From: Streptomyces sp. MP131-18 | GTDB lineage: Bacteria; Actinomycetota; Actinomycetes; Streptomycetales; Streptomycetaceae | Assembly: GCF_001984575.1 (NCBI RefSeq) | Contig: NZ_LZNS01000001.1 | Span: 4,421,022 to 4,485,021, forward strand | Reading direction: 5' to 3' | DNA length: 64,000 bases | Part shown: positions 48,513-57,861 of the stretch, one piece after another | How the letters are laid out: each line of letters begins with the position of its first letter | Numbering within the stretch: the stretch's first letter is position 1 | Position numbers and translations under genes: made by a program | Notes under the pieces: model-generated | What the model saw: the letters and a program-made list of their open reading frames with translations, nothing else | What the model was told of the DNA's origin: nothing | Databases searched by the model: none

Positions 48513-49325
48513 TCAGCCGCGCCCGTCCGGCCGTTCGTCCCCCTGCCCGCCGCGGCGGCGGTACAGCAGATCGCGGACCGGGTGGCCCTTGGTGAGGCCC
48601 TGGCGTTCGAAGCGCGTCAGCGGCCGTTCCGTCGGCCTGGGCGCGAAGCCGTCCGGGCCGCCGGGCGCGGCATTGCCGAACGACGGGCTCGCGTCGAGCA
48701 CCTGACGCATCCACTCCGCGTACGGCTCCCAGTCCGTCGCGCAGTGCAGGACGGCGCCCGGCGCCATGCGCGAGGCGGCCAGCTCCACGAACTCCGGCTG
48801 CACCAGCCGCCGTTTGTGGTGCCGCGTCTTCGGCCACGGGTCGGGGAAGAACACCCGCACGCCCGCGAGCGAGGCCGGCGGCAGCATCTCGCGCAGCAGG
48901 ATGACGGCGTCGCCGTTCGCGACCCGCACGTTCGTCAGCGAGGCGCGTTCGGCGAGGCGCAGCAGGTTGCCCTGCCCCGGGGTGTGCACGTCGGCGGCGA
49001 GGATGCCGGTGCCCGGGTCGGCCGCGGCCATCTCGGCCGTGGCCTCGCCCATGCCGAAGCCGATCTCCAGCACCACGGGCAGCCCGCCGAGCAGCGCCGC
49101 CGGGTCCAGCAGCCCGTCCCCGTCGATCTCCAGGCCCCAGCGCGGCCACAGCCGCAGCAGCGCGTCGCGCTGCGCGGCCGTGACGCGGCTGCGCCGCGGC
49201 TGGAAGCTGCGGATGGTCCGCTCGTGGCGGTCGCCGGCGGGGTCGGCGGCCGGACCTGCGCCCGGCGGGAACATCCGGGGGCGTTCGGACGTGGGAAGGG
49301 TAAGGCGGCTGTCGAAGTCGGTCAC
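48513..49325 (-). CDS. trmB: tRNA (guanine-N7-)-methyltransferase
   Basis: Product of 270 aa from GTG 49325. The SAM site is VVLEIGFGMGEATAEMA and the family signature is VRVFFPDPWPKTRHHKRRL; FAPRPTERPLTRFERQG is the usual C-terminal block. It methylates G46 of tRNAs. The N-terminal 50 residues (up to TIRSFQPRRSRV) are longer than the E. coli enzyme, as usual in actinomycetes. GGA lies seven bases before the start. It is divergent from the beta-propeller gene. Confidence 0.95.
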   Translation of the reverse strand: MTDFDSRLTLPTSERPRMFPPGAGPAADPAGDRHERTIRSFQPRRSRVTAAQRDALLRLWPRWGLEIDGDGLLDPAALLGGLPVVLEIGFGMGEATAEMAAADPGTGILAADVHTPGQGNLLRLAERASLTNVRVANGDAVILLREMLPPASLAGVRVFFPDPWPKTRHHKRRLVQPEFVELAASRMAPGAVLHCATDWEPYAEWMRQVLDASPSFGNAAPGGPDGFAPRPTERPLTRFERQGLTKGHPVRDLLYRRRGGQGDERPDGRG

Positions 49326-49467
49326 AATGCGTCCGAGTTTACGGCGATTCGGAGCGGAACCGGACCGTGGCCGTGCGACGTCGGACTCGTTGACCACATG
49401 ATGGTTGGCCAACGGCGGCCAGGGACGACCACACGTTTGTGACTCGGGGGACTTCGGGGGATACGCC

Positions 49468-50763
49468 ATGGCGGAAGGCGAGGGCAGGACCGGGCTGATC
49501 GCCCTGCCCGTGGCCGTGCTGCTGCTCGCGCTGCTCACGGTGTGGGTGGTGGTTTTCAGCCGCGAGGACGGCGGCGGCCAGGCCATCGACGACGCGGACG
49601 ATCTGGTGGCCGCCACCAGCACCGCGCCCAGCAACCGGCCGGGGGAGCTGGCGGAGGTGTGGCGGGCGCCCGCCGTCGCCGCGGCCATCGACGGGGTGGG
49701 GGCGCGCGCGACGCGCCTGTGGGTGCACGAGGACACGGTCACGCTGGTCTCGACCGCCGGCGTGACCGGGTACGGAACGGTCGACGGCGAGCGGCTGTGG
49801 GTGGCCGAGGCCCCGCCCGGCGCGGGCCGGCCGTGCGCCGCGGCGGACACGATCAACTCCGCGGGCACCGGCGCGGTCCTGTGGACCGCGGGCACGGGCG
49901 AGGAGGGCTGCTCGGTCCTCGGCGTACTCGACACGGCGACCGGCGACCTGCTGTGGTCGGAACGGTTCGGCGGGCCGGTCACGGCCGAGGAGACGACGGT
50001 CACGGTCGGCGAGCAGACGGTCACCGTCAATCTCGACGCGGCAGGAACGGTCGGCGCGTTCCACCGCTTCGCGGCCGACACCGGCGAGGAACTGCCGCTG
50101 CCGGCGCCGCCGGAGGACTCCGCCTGGGACTGCGTCAGCGGCCGCGAGACGGTGGGCGTCCACCACGCAGGTTCGCGTATCGCCGTCCTGACCCGTTGCG
50201 ACGACGCGCCGGAGCTGAGCGTCTACCACGCGGACACCGGCCAGCTGGAGTGGACGCACCCGGCCGCCGACGCCGGATTCGCCGTCACCGGCATCCTGGC
50301 GGGCGACCCGGTGCTGCTCCTCCAGGAGCACGAGGTGGTGGCCTATTCGGAGACCGGGGACGAGCTGTGGCGCCTGCCCGCGGTCGAGCTGAACCCGAGC
50401 GTGTCCGCCGTCGCCGGCGAGGCGCTGGTCACGCAGTACAGCAGCACCTCGTTCACCGGCTACGGGCTCGTCGGCGGGGAGCGGCTGTGGCAGACCGAGC
50501 TGCCGGAGAACACCGAGCTTTACGGCGTGGACGCCACGGGCGAGCCGGTCCTCGGCCACTCCGACAGCGGGGCGGGGCTGCTGCGCCTGCTGCGCCTCGA
50601 CCCGGCCACCGGCGCGGACACCCCCGTCGGCACCCTCCCCCTCGACCCGCGCCGCGCGGCGGACACCCGGCACGTCGCCTGGGACGCGAACCAGCTCTAC
50701 GTGCTGGCCCCGGTCGAACGTGACGGCACCACGGGCCTGCGGCTGCGCGCCTTCGAACGCTGA
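49468..50763 (+). CDS. Membrane-anchored PQQ-like beta-propeller protein
   Basis: Product of 431 aa from ATG 49468. One N-terminal hydrophobic segment (LIALPVAVLLLALLTVWVVV) leads to a long extracytoplasmic part of beta-propeller repeats: GYGTVDGERLWVAE, LDTATGDLLWSE, YHADTGQLEWTH, YSETGDELWRLP and GYGLVGGERLWQTE are the repeated GxxLW strands. No catalytic residues or PQQ ligands are evident, so it is more likely a binding or scaffold protein. No operon partner is visible; lhgO is convergent. Confidence 0.85.
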   Translation: MAEGEGRTGLIALPVAVLLLALLTVWVVVFSREDGGGQAIDDADDLVAATSTAPSNRPGELAEVWRAPAVAAAIDGVGARATRLWVHEDTVTLVSTAGVTGYGTVDGERLWVAEAPPGAGRPCAAADTINSAGTGAVLWTAGTGEEGCSVLGVLDTATGDLLWSERFGGPVTAEETTVTVGEQTVTVNLDAAGTVGAFHRFAADTGEELPLPAPPEDSAWDCVSGRETVGVHHAGSRIAVLTRCDDAPELSVYHADTGQLEWTHPAADAGFAVTGILAGDPVLLLQEHEVVAYSETGDELWRLPAVELNPSVSAVAGEALVTQYSSTSFTGYGLVGGERLWQTELPENTELYGVDATGEPVLGHSDSGAGLLRLLRLDPATGADTPVGTLPLDPRRAADTRHVAWDANQLYVLAPVERDGTTGLRLRAFER

Positions 50764-50794
50764 GCACCCCCGCCTGCGGCCGCCCGGTCGTCAG

Positions 50795-52003
50795 TCAGTC
50801 CAGCGGGGCCGACGCCAGCAGGCGCGCGGCGACCTCCTGGCCGATCGGCAGGCAGGCCGTGGCGGCCGGGGACGGGGCGTTCAGCACATGGACCGTGTGC
50901 GGACCCTCGGCGAACTCGAAATCGTCCGCCAGCGTGCCGTCCGGCAGCACCGCCTGGGCGCGGACGCCCGCCCGGTCGGGTAGCAGGTCGTCCTCCGTGA
51001 TCTCGGGCAGCAGCCGGCGCACGGCGGCGGCGAAGGCGCGCCGGGAGAGCGAACGGTGCATCTCGCCCGCGCCGTAGCGCCAGTGCCGCCGCGCCATGCG
51101 CCACACGCCGGGGTACGCGACCGTGTCCGCGAGCTCGCGCGCCCGCACCGTGCGCCAGTCGTAGCCCTCGCGCGCCAGCGCGGGCACCGCGTTCGGCCCG
51201 ATGTGGACCTCACCGTCGGGTCCCGCCGTCAGATGCACGCCGAGGAAGGGGAACGCGGGATCGGGCACCGGGTACACCAACCCCCGCACCAGCCAGGCCC
51301 GTTCGGGCCGCAGCCGGTAGAACTCCCCGCGGAACGGCACGATCCGCAGGCCCGGCTCGTCCCCCGCGAGGCGCGCGATCCGGTCGCTGTGCAGACCGGC
51401 GCAGTTGACCAGGGCGCGCGCCCGCAGCACCTCGCCGCGCGCCGTCCGTACGGCGACCCCGCGGCCCCGGCGCCGGTCGACGGCGACCACCTCGGCGTTC
51501 GTCCGCAGCGTGACCAGCCGGGCCAGCTCCCTGGCCACGGCGGCGAAGTCGCACTGCCCGGTGGACTCCACGCGCAGCGCCGCGATCCCGCGCACCGCCG
51601 GCTCGTGCTGGAGGATCTGCGCCGTGCCCAGCTCCCGCACGGGCACCCCGTTGCGGCGGGCGCGCTGCGCCAGCTCGTGCAGCCGGGGCAGCTCCGAGGG
51701 CTCGGTGGCGACGATCAGCTTGCCCGGCACCGCATGCGGAATGCCGTGCTCCGCACAGAACTTGAGCAGCTCGGCCGCCCCGCGCACCGCGAAGCGCGCC
51801 TTGCGCGACCCGGGCCGGTAGTACACACCGCTGTGGATGACGCCGCTGTTGCGCCCGGTCTGGTGGCGGCCGGGCGCGGGCTCCTTCTCCAGCACCGTCA
51901 CCCGCAGACCGGGCCGGGCGGCGCGCAGCGCATGGGCGGTGGACAGGCCGACGATGCCGCCGCCGATCACGAGCACATCGCAGTCGTACCCTGCCAGTGT
52001 CAT
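50795..52003 (-). CDS. lhgO: L-2-hydroxyglutarate oxidase
   Basis: Product of 402 aa. An FAD-binding Rossmann fold (CDVLVIGGGIVGLSTAHALR) is followed by GRNSGVIHSGVYYRPGSRKA, a strong LhgO signature, then VNCAGLHSDRIARLAG, PFRGEFYRL and GPNAVPALAREGY. It oxidises L-2-hydroxyglutarate to 2-oxoglutarate, probably at the membrane. It lies eight bp downstream of the regulator gene on the same strand, so the two are likely co-transcribed. Confidence 0.92.
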   Translation of the reverse strand: MTLAGYDCDVLVIGGGIVGLSTAHALRAARPGLRVTVLEKEPAPGRHQTGRNSGVIHSGVYYRPGSRKARFAVRGAAELLKFCAEHGIPHAVPGKLIVATEPSELPRLHELAQRARRNGVPVRELGTAQILQHEPAVRGIAALRVESTGQCDFAAVARELARLVTLRTNAEVVAVDRRRGRGVAVRTARGEVLRARALVNCAGLHSDRIARLAGDEPGLRIVPFRGEFYRLRPERAWLVRGLVYPVPDPAFPFLGVHLTAGPDGEVHIGPNAVPALAREGYDWRTVRARELADTVAYPGVWRMARRHWRYGAGEMHRSLSRRAFAAAVRRLLPEITEDDLLPDRAGVRAQAVLPDGTLADDFEFAEGPHTVHVLNAPSPAATACLPIGQEVAARLLASAPLD

Positions 52004-52011
52004 GTGTCACA

Positions 52012-53424
52012 TCATGCCGGAGCAGTCAGGAGCGGGCGGGCCTGCTCCTGAAGCTCTTTGACCAGCGGCTCGTCTCCGTAGGGCGCGAGACGGAGCAGCA
52101 GGTTGCGCACGTAGTCCGTCGTGCGCGCCGAGGAGATGCGCCCCGCGACCTCCACGGCGCGCGCCCCCGCGGCGCAGGCGGCGTCCAGATTGCCCTCCTC
52201 GAGCTCGGCGACGGCGGCCACGATGAGGCGCAGCCCGTGGGAACGGACGAACTCCTCGGTCGGCTCCGACAGCGCCTTCTCGGTGAAGCGCCGCACCTGG
52301 CCCGGCACGCCGAGGTCGATGTAGCACTCGGCGGCGTCGGCGGCGAGCCGGTTGTACGAGTAGAAGTCGAGCCAGCCGGGATCGCCGTCGCCGTCCCGGG
52401 AACGTTCGAGCCAGCCCTCCGCCGCGTTCAGCGCGGACTCGCAGCCGGCCGTGTCGCCCGCCTTGGCCAGGGCGCGGGCCTCGACCAGTTTGAAGAAACT
52501 CATGGTGCGGGCCGTGGCCAGCGAGCGGTTGCGCTCCAGGGCGGCCTGGGCTAAGTCCACGCCCTCCTCGGCGAAGCCGCGGTAGATGGCCTGGAGCGAC
52601 ATGGACGCCAGCACGTACCCGCCGAGCGGCACGTCCGCAGCGGCCCTCGCCAGCCGCAGGGCCTGGATGTAGTAGCGCTGCGCGGCCTCCTGCTGGCCGG
52701 TGTCGAACGCCATCCAGCCGGCCAGCCGGGTCAGCTCCCCGGTGGCCCGGAACAGGGAACGGCCGACCTCGTCGCTGTAGCTGCCCAGCAGCAGCGGGGC
52801 GGCATCCGTCCGCAGGCACTCGGGCACCATCGAGGAACGCCAGTCCCCGCCGCCGTACTTGGAGTCCCAGCGGCGCGCCTCCTCCGCGGCCTCCCGCAGC
52901 TTGGAGACGTCGGAGTGCCCGACGCGGCCGAAGCCGCCCTCCTTCGGCGGTGCGGGCGCCTGCCGCGCGACCGAGGCGTCCGCCGGGCTTATCAGCCAGC
53001 GCGACACGGGTGTGGCGTAGGCGGTGACCGCGAACGAGCCCGCGAGTGTCTGCCAGATGCCCTTGCCGGGGGCGACATCAAGCCGGTACAGCTCGGTGGC
53101 CGAGTCCACCGCCCCCGGTACGTCGCGCGTGAAGGCCAGGCCCACTTCGGGGGCCGGGTCGGTGTCGGCGAGCCCGATCTCGTGCAGCGGCACGGGACGG
53201 CCGAGCTTGCTGCTGATGGCGGCGGCGATCAGGTGGGGGGCGGAGCCCTGCGGCACCATGCCTTTGGTCACCCACCTGGCAACCGACGTCTTGTCATATC
53301 GCAGTGTCAATCCCCGCTGTGCACCGAGGTCGTTGACCCGGCGGGCGAGTCCGGCATTGCTGATTCCCGCAAGAGCGAGAACCGCACCTAGCTTCTCGTT
53401 CGGCCCGCGTGGCTCCTTGGACAT
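52012..53424 (-). CDS. Sporulation-associated HTH-TPR regulator (Nsd family), TTA-containing
   Basis: Product of 470 aa from ATG 53424 (MSKEPRGPNEKLGAVLALAG); the frame is open far upstream, but this start fits the family. The HTH reads ISNAGLARRVNDL and YDKTSVARWVTKGMVPQG, followed by a DVAPGKGIWQTLAGSFAVTA block and TPR-like helices. The group includes Streptomyces regulators that restrain development. Leu291 (VDLAQAALERN) is encoded by TTA, suggesting bldA-dependent translation, which would link it to the developmental programme. A leader hairpin lies 27-49 bp before the start. lhgO follows closely. Confidence 0.88.
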   Translation of the reverse strand: MSKEPRGPNEKLGAVLALAGISNAGLARRVNDLGAQRGLTLRYDKTSVARWVTKGMVPQGSAPHLIAAAISSKLGRPVPLHEIGLADTDPAPEVGLAFTRDVPGAVDSATELYRLDVAPGKGIWQTLAGSFAVTAYATPVSRWLISPADASVARQAPAPPKEGGFGRVGHSDVSKLREAAEEARRWDSKYGGGDWRSSMVPECLRTDAAPLLLGSYSDEVGRSLFRATGELTRLAGWMAFDTGQQEAAQRYYIQALRLARAAADVPLGGYVLASMSLQAIYRGFAEEGVDLAQAALERNRSLATARTMSFFKLVEARALAKAGDTAGCESALNAAEGWLERSRDGDGDPGWLDFYSYNRLAADAAECYIDLGVPGQVRRFTEKALSEPTEEFVRSHGLRLIVAAVAELEEGNLDAACAAGARAVEVAGRISSARTTDYVRNLLLRLAPYGDEPLVKELQEQARPLLTAPA

Positions 53425-53450
53425 GCGCGCACCCCTGACACACCAACGGC

Positions 53451-53473
53451 AGCCCTGCGACCAGCGCAGGGCT
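53451..53473. promoter_or_regulatory. Leader hairpin of the TTA-containing regulator
   Basis: AGCCCTGCG and CGCAGGGCT form a perfect 9-bp stem with a 5-base loop. On the minus strand it lies in the untranslated leader of the regulator gene. It could act as an attenuator or as a terminator for transcripts from the right. Confidence 0.4.
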
Positions 53474-53894
53474 TTCCGTGCCTCCGCCAACCCAGCGTAG
53501 TTCGGCGCCTGCTGACGGTTAAGGGGGTGAATCCCGGATGGCGGATTTATGACCGTACATGCGTACGAGCGCTTCCCCGATCCGGGATTGTGCTCCGGGC
53601 ATGTGGCCGTGCGCCCGGCCGTGCGCTCTGGGCAGTGCCGGGCCCGGCCGCTTCGATGGGAACCGCGTGGGTCGGCCCGCTGTCCTGATGGATACGGCGG
53701 GCCGGGGGAAGCCGCCGTCTCATTCCCCGCGGACGGCGGCCTGGTCCGGGAGGCGGCCAGCGTCTCCCGGACCACAGACCTTCTGCCCCGGGGCGGCCGC
53801 GCCATGAGCCGTTCCTCGGCCAGACTTTGGCCAAAAATCGCCGGTTTTCTGCACGTCGTCCCTTCAGCCCCAGGAAACTCGGCCGACACACCGG

Positions 53895-53919
53895 GTAGTT
53901 CGCCACGCGGGCGAACTAC
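53895..53919. promoter_or_regulatory. Dyad upstream of cyclase-like gene
   Basis: GTAGTTCGCC and GGCGAACTAC are perfect 10-bp inverted arms with a 5-base spacer (ACGCG). It lies about 100 bp before the cyclase-like start. Candidate operator or RNA hairpin. Confidence 0.45.
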
Positions 53920-54017
53920 TCCCCCGTCATGCCCCGTTCCCGCCGGTCCCGTGGCAGCATGGGCCTGTCAGCACACACCCAGGCGGCGGTCCGTGGTTTC
54001 TCAGTGGGGAGGCGGCG

Positions 54018-56090
54018 ATGCGGTGGTTGGTCGGGTGGGCCGGGGCCGCTGCCAGCGCTGCCCGAGATATCCAGCCCCTGGGCGCCCATCTCCTGTGGGA
54101 GGGCCCCGATCCCCTGTGGGCCGTCGGCGACTGGCGGCCGGACGAGATCCGGCTCGTCTACGCCGACGGTGACACGCACCTCGCCGTGTTCGGCTACTGC
54201 GGCGCCGATGACGAAACGCTCCGCCGCTCCCTGGTGTCCGCCCGCGCCGGCGCCCTGCGCCAGCTGACCACCTGGCCCGGCAGCTACACCGCCGTCGCCC
54301 GCTTCGGCCGCCGCACCGTCATCCCCGCCGACCTAGCGGGCACCCGGCCGGTGTTCCACACCGCATGGGCCGGCGGCACCGCGTACGCCACCGCGGCCCT
54401 GCCGCTGGCCGACCTCACCGAGGCCCAGCTCGACGTCGCCCACCTCGCCGCCCAACTCGCCTGCCCCGAAGCGCCGGAGGCCGTCGGCGACGGCACCCCC
54501 TACCGCGGCGTCCGCCGCGTCCCGCCCGGCCACGCCCTGCGGCTGCGCGAGGGCGGCAGCCGCGACGTCCTCGGCTACGAGCCCACCGCGCCGCTCGTCG
54601 TCGCCGCGCCGCCCGTCGAGCGCGAGGCCGCCGTGGCCGGTGTCCGCGACGCCCTCGTCGAAGCCGTCCGCACCCGCCTCGCCGCCCCCAGGCACGCCCC
54701 CGCGCGCGATGCGGGCCCCGTCCCCGGCATGGGCCCCGCCGACCGCCGTGCCGCCCGCGTCGGGCCCGAGCCCGCCCCCGGCGTCGGCGCCGACCTCTCC
54801 GGCGGCAGCGCCTCCGCGACCCTCGCCCTGCTCGCCGCCGGACTGCCCGGCATGCCCGGCACCGTCTACGGCACGGGCGCCACCCTCGCCGGGGAACGGC
54901 TGCTCGCCGTCACGTTCAACGACCTGACCGCCGCGGGCACCGCCGCCGGCGGCGCGGGCGCGGCCGAGCTCGACCGGGCCCGGATCATCGCCGAGAACCC
55001 GCGCCTGCACCACGTCGTCGTCGCCGCGGGCGAGGAGGCGCTGCCCTACGCCGAGCTGGAGAACGGGCCGCTCACCGACGAGCCGGGCCCCGCCCTGGTC
55101 ACCGCGGCACGCCACCGCCACCGGCTCGCCGCGGGCAGCGCCGACCACCTCACCGGCCACGGCGCCCGCCAGGTCCTCGACGCCCACCCCGCCCGCCTCG
55201 CCGACCTGCTCCTGGACCGCAGGCGCCGCCACCTCCTGCGGCCCGTCACGGCGCTGGCCAAGGCCAGCGGCGGCGGCAGCCGCGCGATGCGGGTGCCGTT
55301 CACCGTCTACCGTGCCGCCCGCCGCCTCGCCCGCACCTCCTACCCCGAGGGCCTGGCCGGCGCCGCCGTCCTGCTGCGCAGCCAGCTCGACGAGACCGCC
55401 CCGACCGACGGCGCGCTCGGCGCCTCCCTGGCCGCGCTGTCCTGGTGCCGGCCAGGACCCGCGGCCCGCTGGCTCACCGGGGAGGCCCTGGCCGAGGTGT
55501 CGATCCGACTCGAAGCCGTCGCCGCCCGCCCCCGCGGCGGCGCCACCACCGGCCGCCCCGGCGAGCAGCTGGCCCGCGCCGTCCTCGCCAGACACGCCGC
55601 GGACCACCGCGTCTTCGAACAGGCCGCGGAGGTCCGCCACCAGCGGCTGCACGCCCCGTTCTACGACAATCAGGTCGTGCGCGCCTGCCAGGCGCTCCCG
55701 GAGAGCCTCCGCGTGCAGCCCGGCGCGCGCGCCGAGGTGCTGCGGACCGTCCTCGACGGCGCCGGCGTCCGCGGCCTGCCGCCCGGCTGGGGCGCCACCA
55801 CCCACGGCTCGCACACCGACTCGGTGCGGTCCGGGCTGCGCGCCTACGTCAGCGATATCGTCGGCCTGTTCGACGCGCCGCTGCTCGCCGACGCCGGGCT
55901 CATCGAGGCCCGCGTCGTCCGCAAGGCCGTCCGCGCCGCCGCCCAGGGCGAGCTGCTGCCGCTGGACGGCCTGGCCGAGCTGGTCTCCACCGAGATCTGG
56001 CTCCGCCGCCTCCTCACCCGCCGCGGCTCCTGCTGGACCGCCGAGGGCAACCGCGACCCCCGGGCCGTGACCAGCGGCGTCAGCCTCTGA
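54018..56090 (+). CDS. Asparagine-synthase-related protein, lasso-cyclase-like
   Basis: Product of 690 aa. GGAGG five bases before the ATG sets the start. The N-domain resembles the glutaminase fold of Asn synthetase B but begins MRWLVGW without the catalytic Cys2. The C-domain has a pyrophosphate-loop-like LSGGSASATLALLAAG, DHLTGHGARQVLDAHPARLA and the late FYDNQVVRACQALPESLRVQ block. Loss of Cys2 with a kept ATP domain is typical of lasso-peptide cyclases (McjC type). No precursor, RRE or B-type protease gene is adjacent, so it is an orphan or serves another adenylating role. Its last 17 bases recur directly after the stop. Confidence 0.8.
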   Translation: MRWLVGWAGAAASAARDIQPLGAHLLWEGPDPLWAVGDWRPDEIRLVYADGDTHLAVFGYCGADDETLRRSLVSARAGALRQLTTWPGSYTAVARFGRRTVIPADLAGTRPVFHTAWAGGTAYATAALPLADLTEAQLDVAHLAAQLACPEAPEAVGDGTPYRGVRRVPPGHALRLREGGSRDVLGYEPTAPLVVAAPPVEREAAVAGVRDALVEAVRTRLAAPRHAPARDAGPVPGMGPADRRAARVGPEPAPGVGADLSGGSASATLALLAAGLPGMPGTVYGTGATLAGERLLAVTFNDLTAAGTAAGGAGAAELDRARIIAENPRLHHVVVAAGEEALPYAELENGPLTDEPGPALVTAARHRHRLAAGSADHLTGHGARQVLDAHPARLADLLLDRRRRHLLRPVTALAKASGGGSRAMRVPFTVYRAARRLARTSYPEGLAGAAVLLRSQLDETAPTDGALGASLAALSWCRPGPAARWLTGEALAEVSIRLEAVAARPRGGATTGRPGEQLARAVLARHAADHRVFEQAAEVRHQRLHAPFYDNQVVRACQALPESLRVQPGARAEVLRTVLDGAGVRGLPPGWGATTHGSHTDSVRSGLRAYVSDIVGLFDAPLLADAGLIEARVVRKAVRAAAQGELLPLDGLAELVSTEIWLRRLLTRRGSCWTAEGNRDPRAVTSGVSL

Positions 56091-56222
56091 CCGGCGGCGT
56101 CAGCCTCTGAGCAGCGGCGGGACCGGCAGCGGAGCGGAAGCCACCGCGCGGGTCGGGCTGCGGGAGCGGGCCTGGTCGGGTACTGCTGGAGGGACGACCC
56201 GGCCGGGCGGGTGCCGACGTAA

Positions 56223-56238
56223 GTCAACAGACGTTGAC
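56223..56238. promoter_or_regulatory. GTCAAC/GTTGAC operator before FAD monooxygenase
   Basis: GTCAAC and GTTGAC are inverted around AGAC, 20 bases before the start codon. The same arms with a 5-base spacer occur at 44292. This is a likely repressor site for the monooxygenase; the regulator is not adjacent. Confidence 0.5.
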
Positions 56239-56258
56239 GCTGATGAGGTGGAACGGCC

Positions 56259-57638
56259 ATGGAGACGGCGGACGTGATCGTGGTGGGCGCGGGCCCGACC
56301 GGGCTGTTCGTGGCCGCGGACCTGGCGGAGGCCGGCATCGACGTCGTGGTGCTGGACCGGCGCGGACCGGAGCAGTCCAACCTGACCAGGGCGTTCGTCG
56401 TCGGACCGCGCACGCTGGAGCAGTTCGACGCGCGCGGGATCGCCGACGAGCTGGTGGCGACCGGCAGCCGGCTCACGTCGATGCGCCTGTATCGCCGGCT
56501 CTGGATCGACTTCGCACCGATTCCGACCCGATTTCCCTACCAGCTGATCACGCCGCAGTACGAGACCGAGGCCGTCCTCCGCGCTCGGGCGGTCGGCACC
56601 GGGGTCCGGTTCGCGTGGCGGACGGAGGTCACCGGGCTGTCCCAGAACGATGCGCGAGTCCGGGTCACGACGGCGTCCGGTCAGCAGTGGCAGGCGAGCT
56701 ACCTGGTCGGCGCCGACGGCAGCCGCTCGACGGTCCGGGAGGCGGTGGGCGAGCCGTTCCCGGGCAGGGTCGCGGTGCGGTCGATGATGCTCGCCGACGT
56801 GCGCTTCACCGACCCCCCGGACGCGGTCCTGCGCTCCGACGCGAACCGCAGCGGCTTCGCCTTCCACGTCCCCTTCGGCGACGGCTGGCACCGCGTCATC
56901 GCATGGAACCGCGCCGACGACCGCCCGCCCGGCGCACCGCTCGACCCCGACGACGTGAGCACCATGCTCCGCCGGGTCTTCGGCACCGACTACGGCCTGC
57001 ACGAAACCCGCTGGCTGTCCCGGTTCCGTGCCGACGAACGGCAAGTCGCCCGCTACCGCATCGGCCGCGTGTTCCTGGCCGGCGACGCCGCACACGTACA
57101 CACCCCCGCGGGCGCGCAAGGAATGAACACCGGCCTCCAGGACGCCGCCAACCTCGGCTGGCGGCTCGCCGCCGGCCTCCGCGGCCATGCCGGGCCCGAA
57201 GTGCTCGACGGCTACCAGCGCGAACGGCACCCCGTCGCGGCCCGCGTCATTCGCGGCAGCGGCGCCCTGATGCGGGCCGCGCTGACGGCATCGCCCCGGC
57301 TGCGGGCACTGCGTCTGGCCAGGCTCGGCGGGCTGTCCGGCCGGTGGCCGGCCCCGAAACCGGTCGCCGCTGCCGTTGCCGGAACCGGCATCCGCTACCC
57401 CGCCCCTCCGGGCGCGCATCCCGCCGTCGGCCGCCGCGTTCCCGACCTGCCCCTGACCGGCCGGGGACGTCTGTACGCCGCACTGCGCGGCGGTCGGTTC
57501 GTCCTCGTCCGCAGCGGACGGCAGGCCGGACGCCACCCCTGGCACGGCCCGGTCACCGAGGTCGTCTCCGCCCTTCCGCTCAAAGCCGACCTCCTGGTCC
57601 GACCCGACGGCCACCTCGCCTGGGCAGACCCCGCCTGA
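56259..57638 (+). CDS. FAD-dependent aromatic-ring monooxygenase
   Basis: Product of 459 aa. The class A flavoprotein hydroxylase motifs are all present: GAGPTG near residue 10, the DG motif in YLVGADGSRSTVR, and the GD motif in VFLAGDAAHVHTPAGAQGMN. It would hydroxylate a phenolic, polyketide or antibiotic substrate using NAD(P)H and O2. The group includes rifampicin and tetracycline monooxygenases as well as tailoring enzymes; the sequence does not decide. The palindrome just upstream suggests substrate-inducible expression. It lies between core genes and may be an insertion in the conserved order. Confidence 0.9.
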   Translation: METADVIVVGAGPTGLFVAADLAEAGIDVVVLDRRGPEQSNLTRAFVVGPRTLEQFDARGIADELVATGSRLTSMRLYRRLWIDFAPIPTRFPYQLITPQYETEAVLRARAVGTGVRFAWRTEVTGLSQNDARVRVTTASGQQWQASYLVGADGSRSTVREAVGEPFPGRVAVRSMMLADVRFTDPPDAVLRSDANRSGFAFHVPFGDGWHRVIAWNRADDRPPGAPLDPDDVSTMLRRVFGTDYGLHETRWLSRFRADERQVARYRIGRVFLAGDAAHVHTPAGAQGMNTGLQDAANLGWRLAAGLRGHAGPEVLDGYQRERHPVAARVIRGSGALMRAALTASPRLRALRLARLGGLSGRWPAPKPVAAAVAGTGIRYPAPPGAHPAVGRRVPDLPLTGRGRLYAALRGGRFVLVRSGRQAGRHPWHGPVTEVVSALPLKADLLVRPDGHLAWADPA

Positions 57639-57861
57639 GTCCACCGCTGCCCGCCCGGCCCAGGACTCCGCCCGGCGCAGGCCATCGATGCGGTGGCGGG
57701 ACATTCCGCGCGTACGGCCCCGACCGCTTCCGCTGTGCGGACGGGCGCGGACGCCGTCGCCCGGGGACACGTCGACGGTGACGACGCCCGCCGGCTCCCG
57801 GCGGGACGGGGCTGTCCGGTCCACCTCGGCCGGACCCGGACCCGGACCCGGCCGCCACGAT

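Larger units (their letters stand above)
53425..54017. other. Divergent 590-bp regulatory stretch
   Basis: No supported gene. It holds the hairpin at 53451-53473 in the leader of the regulator gene, a 10-bp inverted pair AATCCCGGAT/ATCCGGGATT (53530-53539, 53580-53589), and the dyad at 53895-53919 before the cyclase-like gene. I searched the plus strand for a lasso precursor peptide and found none convincing. Confidence 0.5.

Noticed and set aside
54365..56110. A 581-codon plus-strand frame inside the cyclase-like gene
   Set aside because: Almost entirely Arg, Pro and Gly, the usual shadow of a high-GC gene in frame 3.
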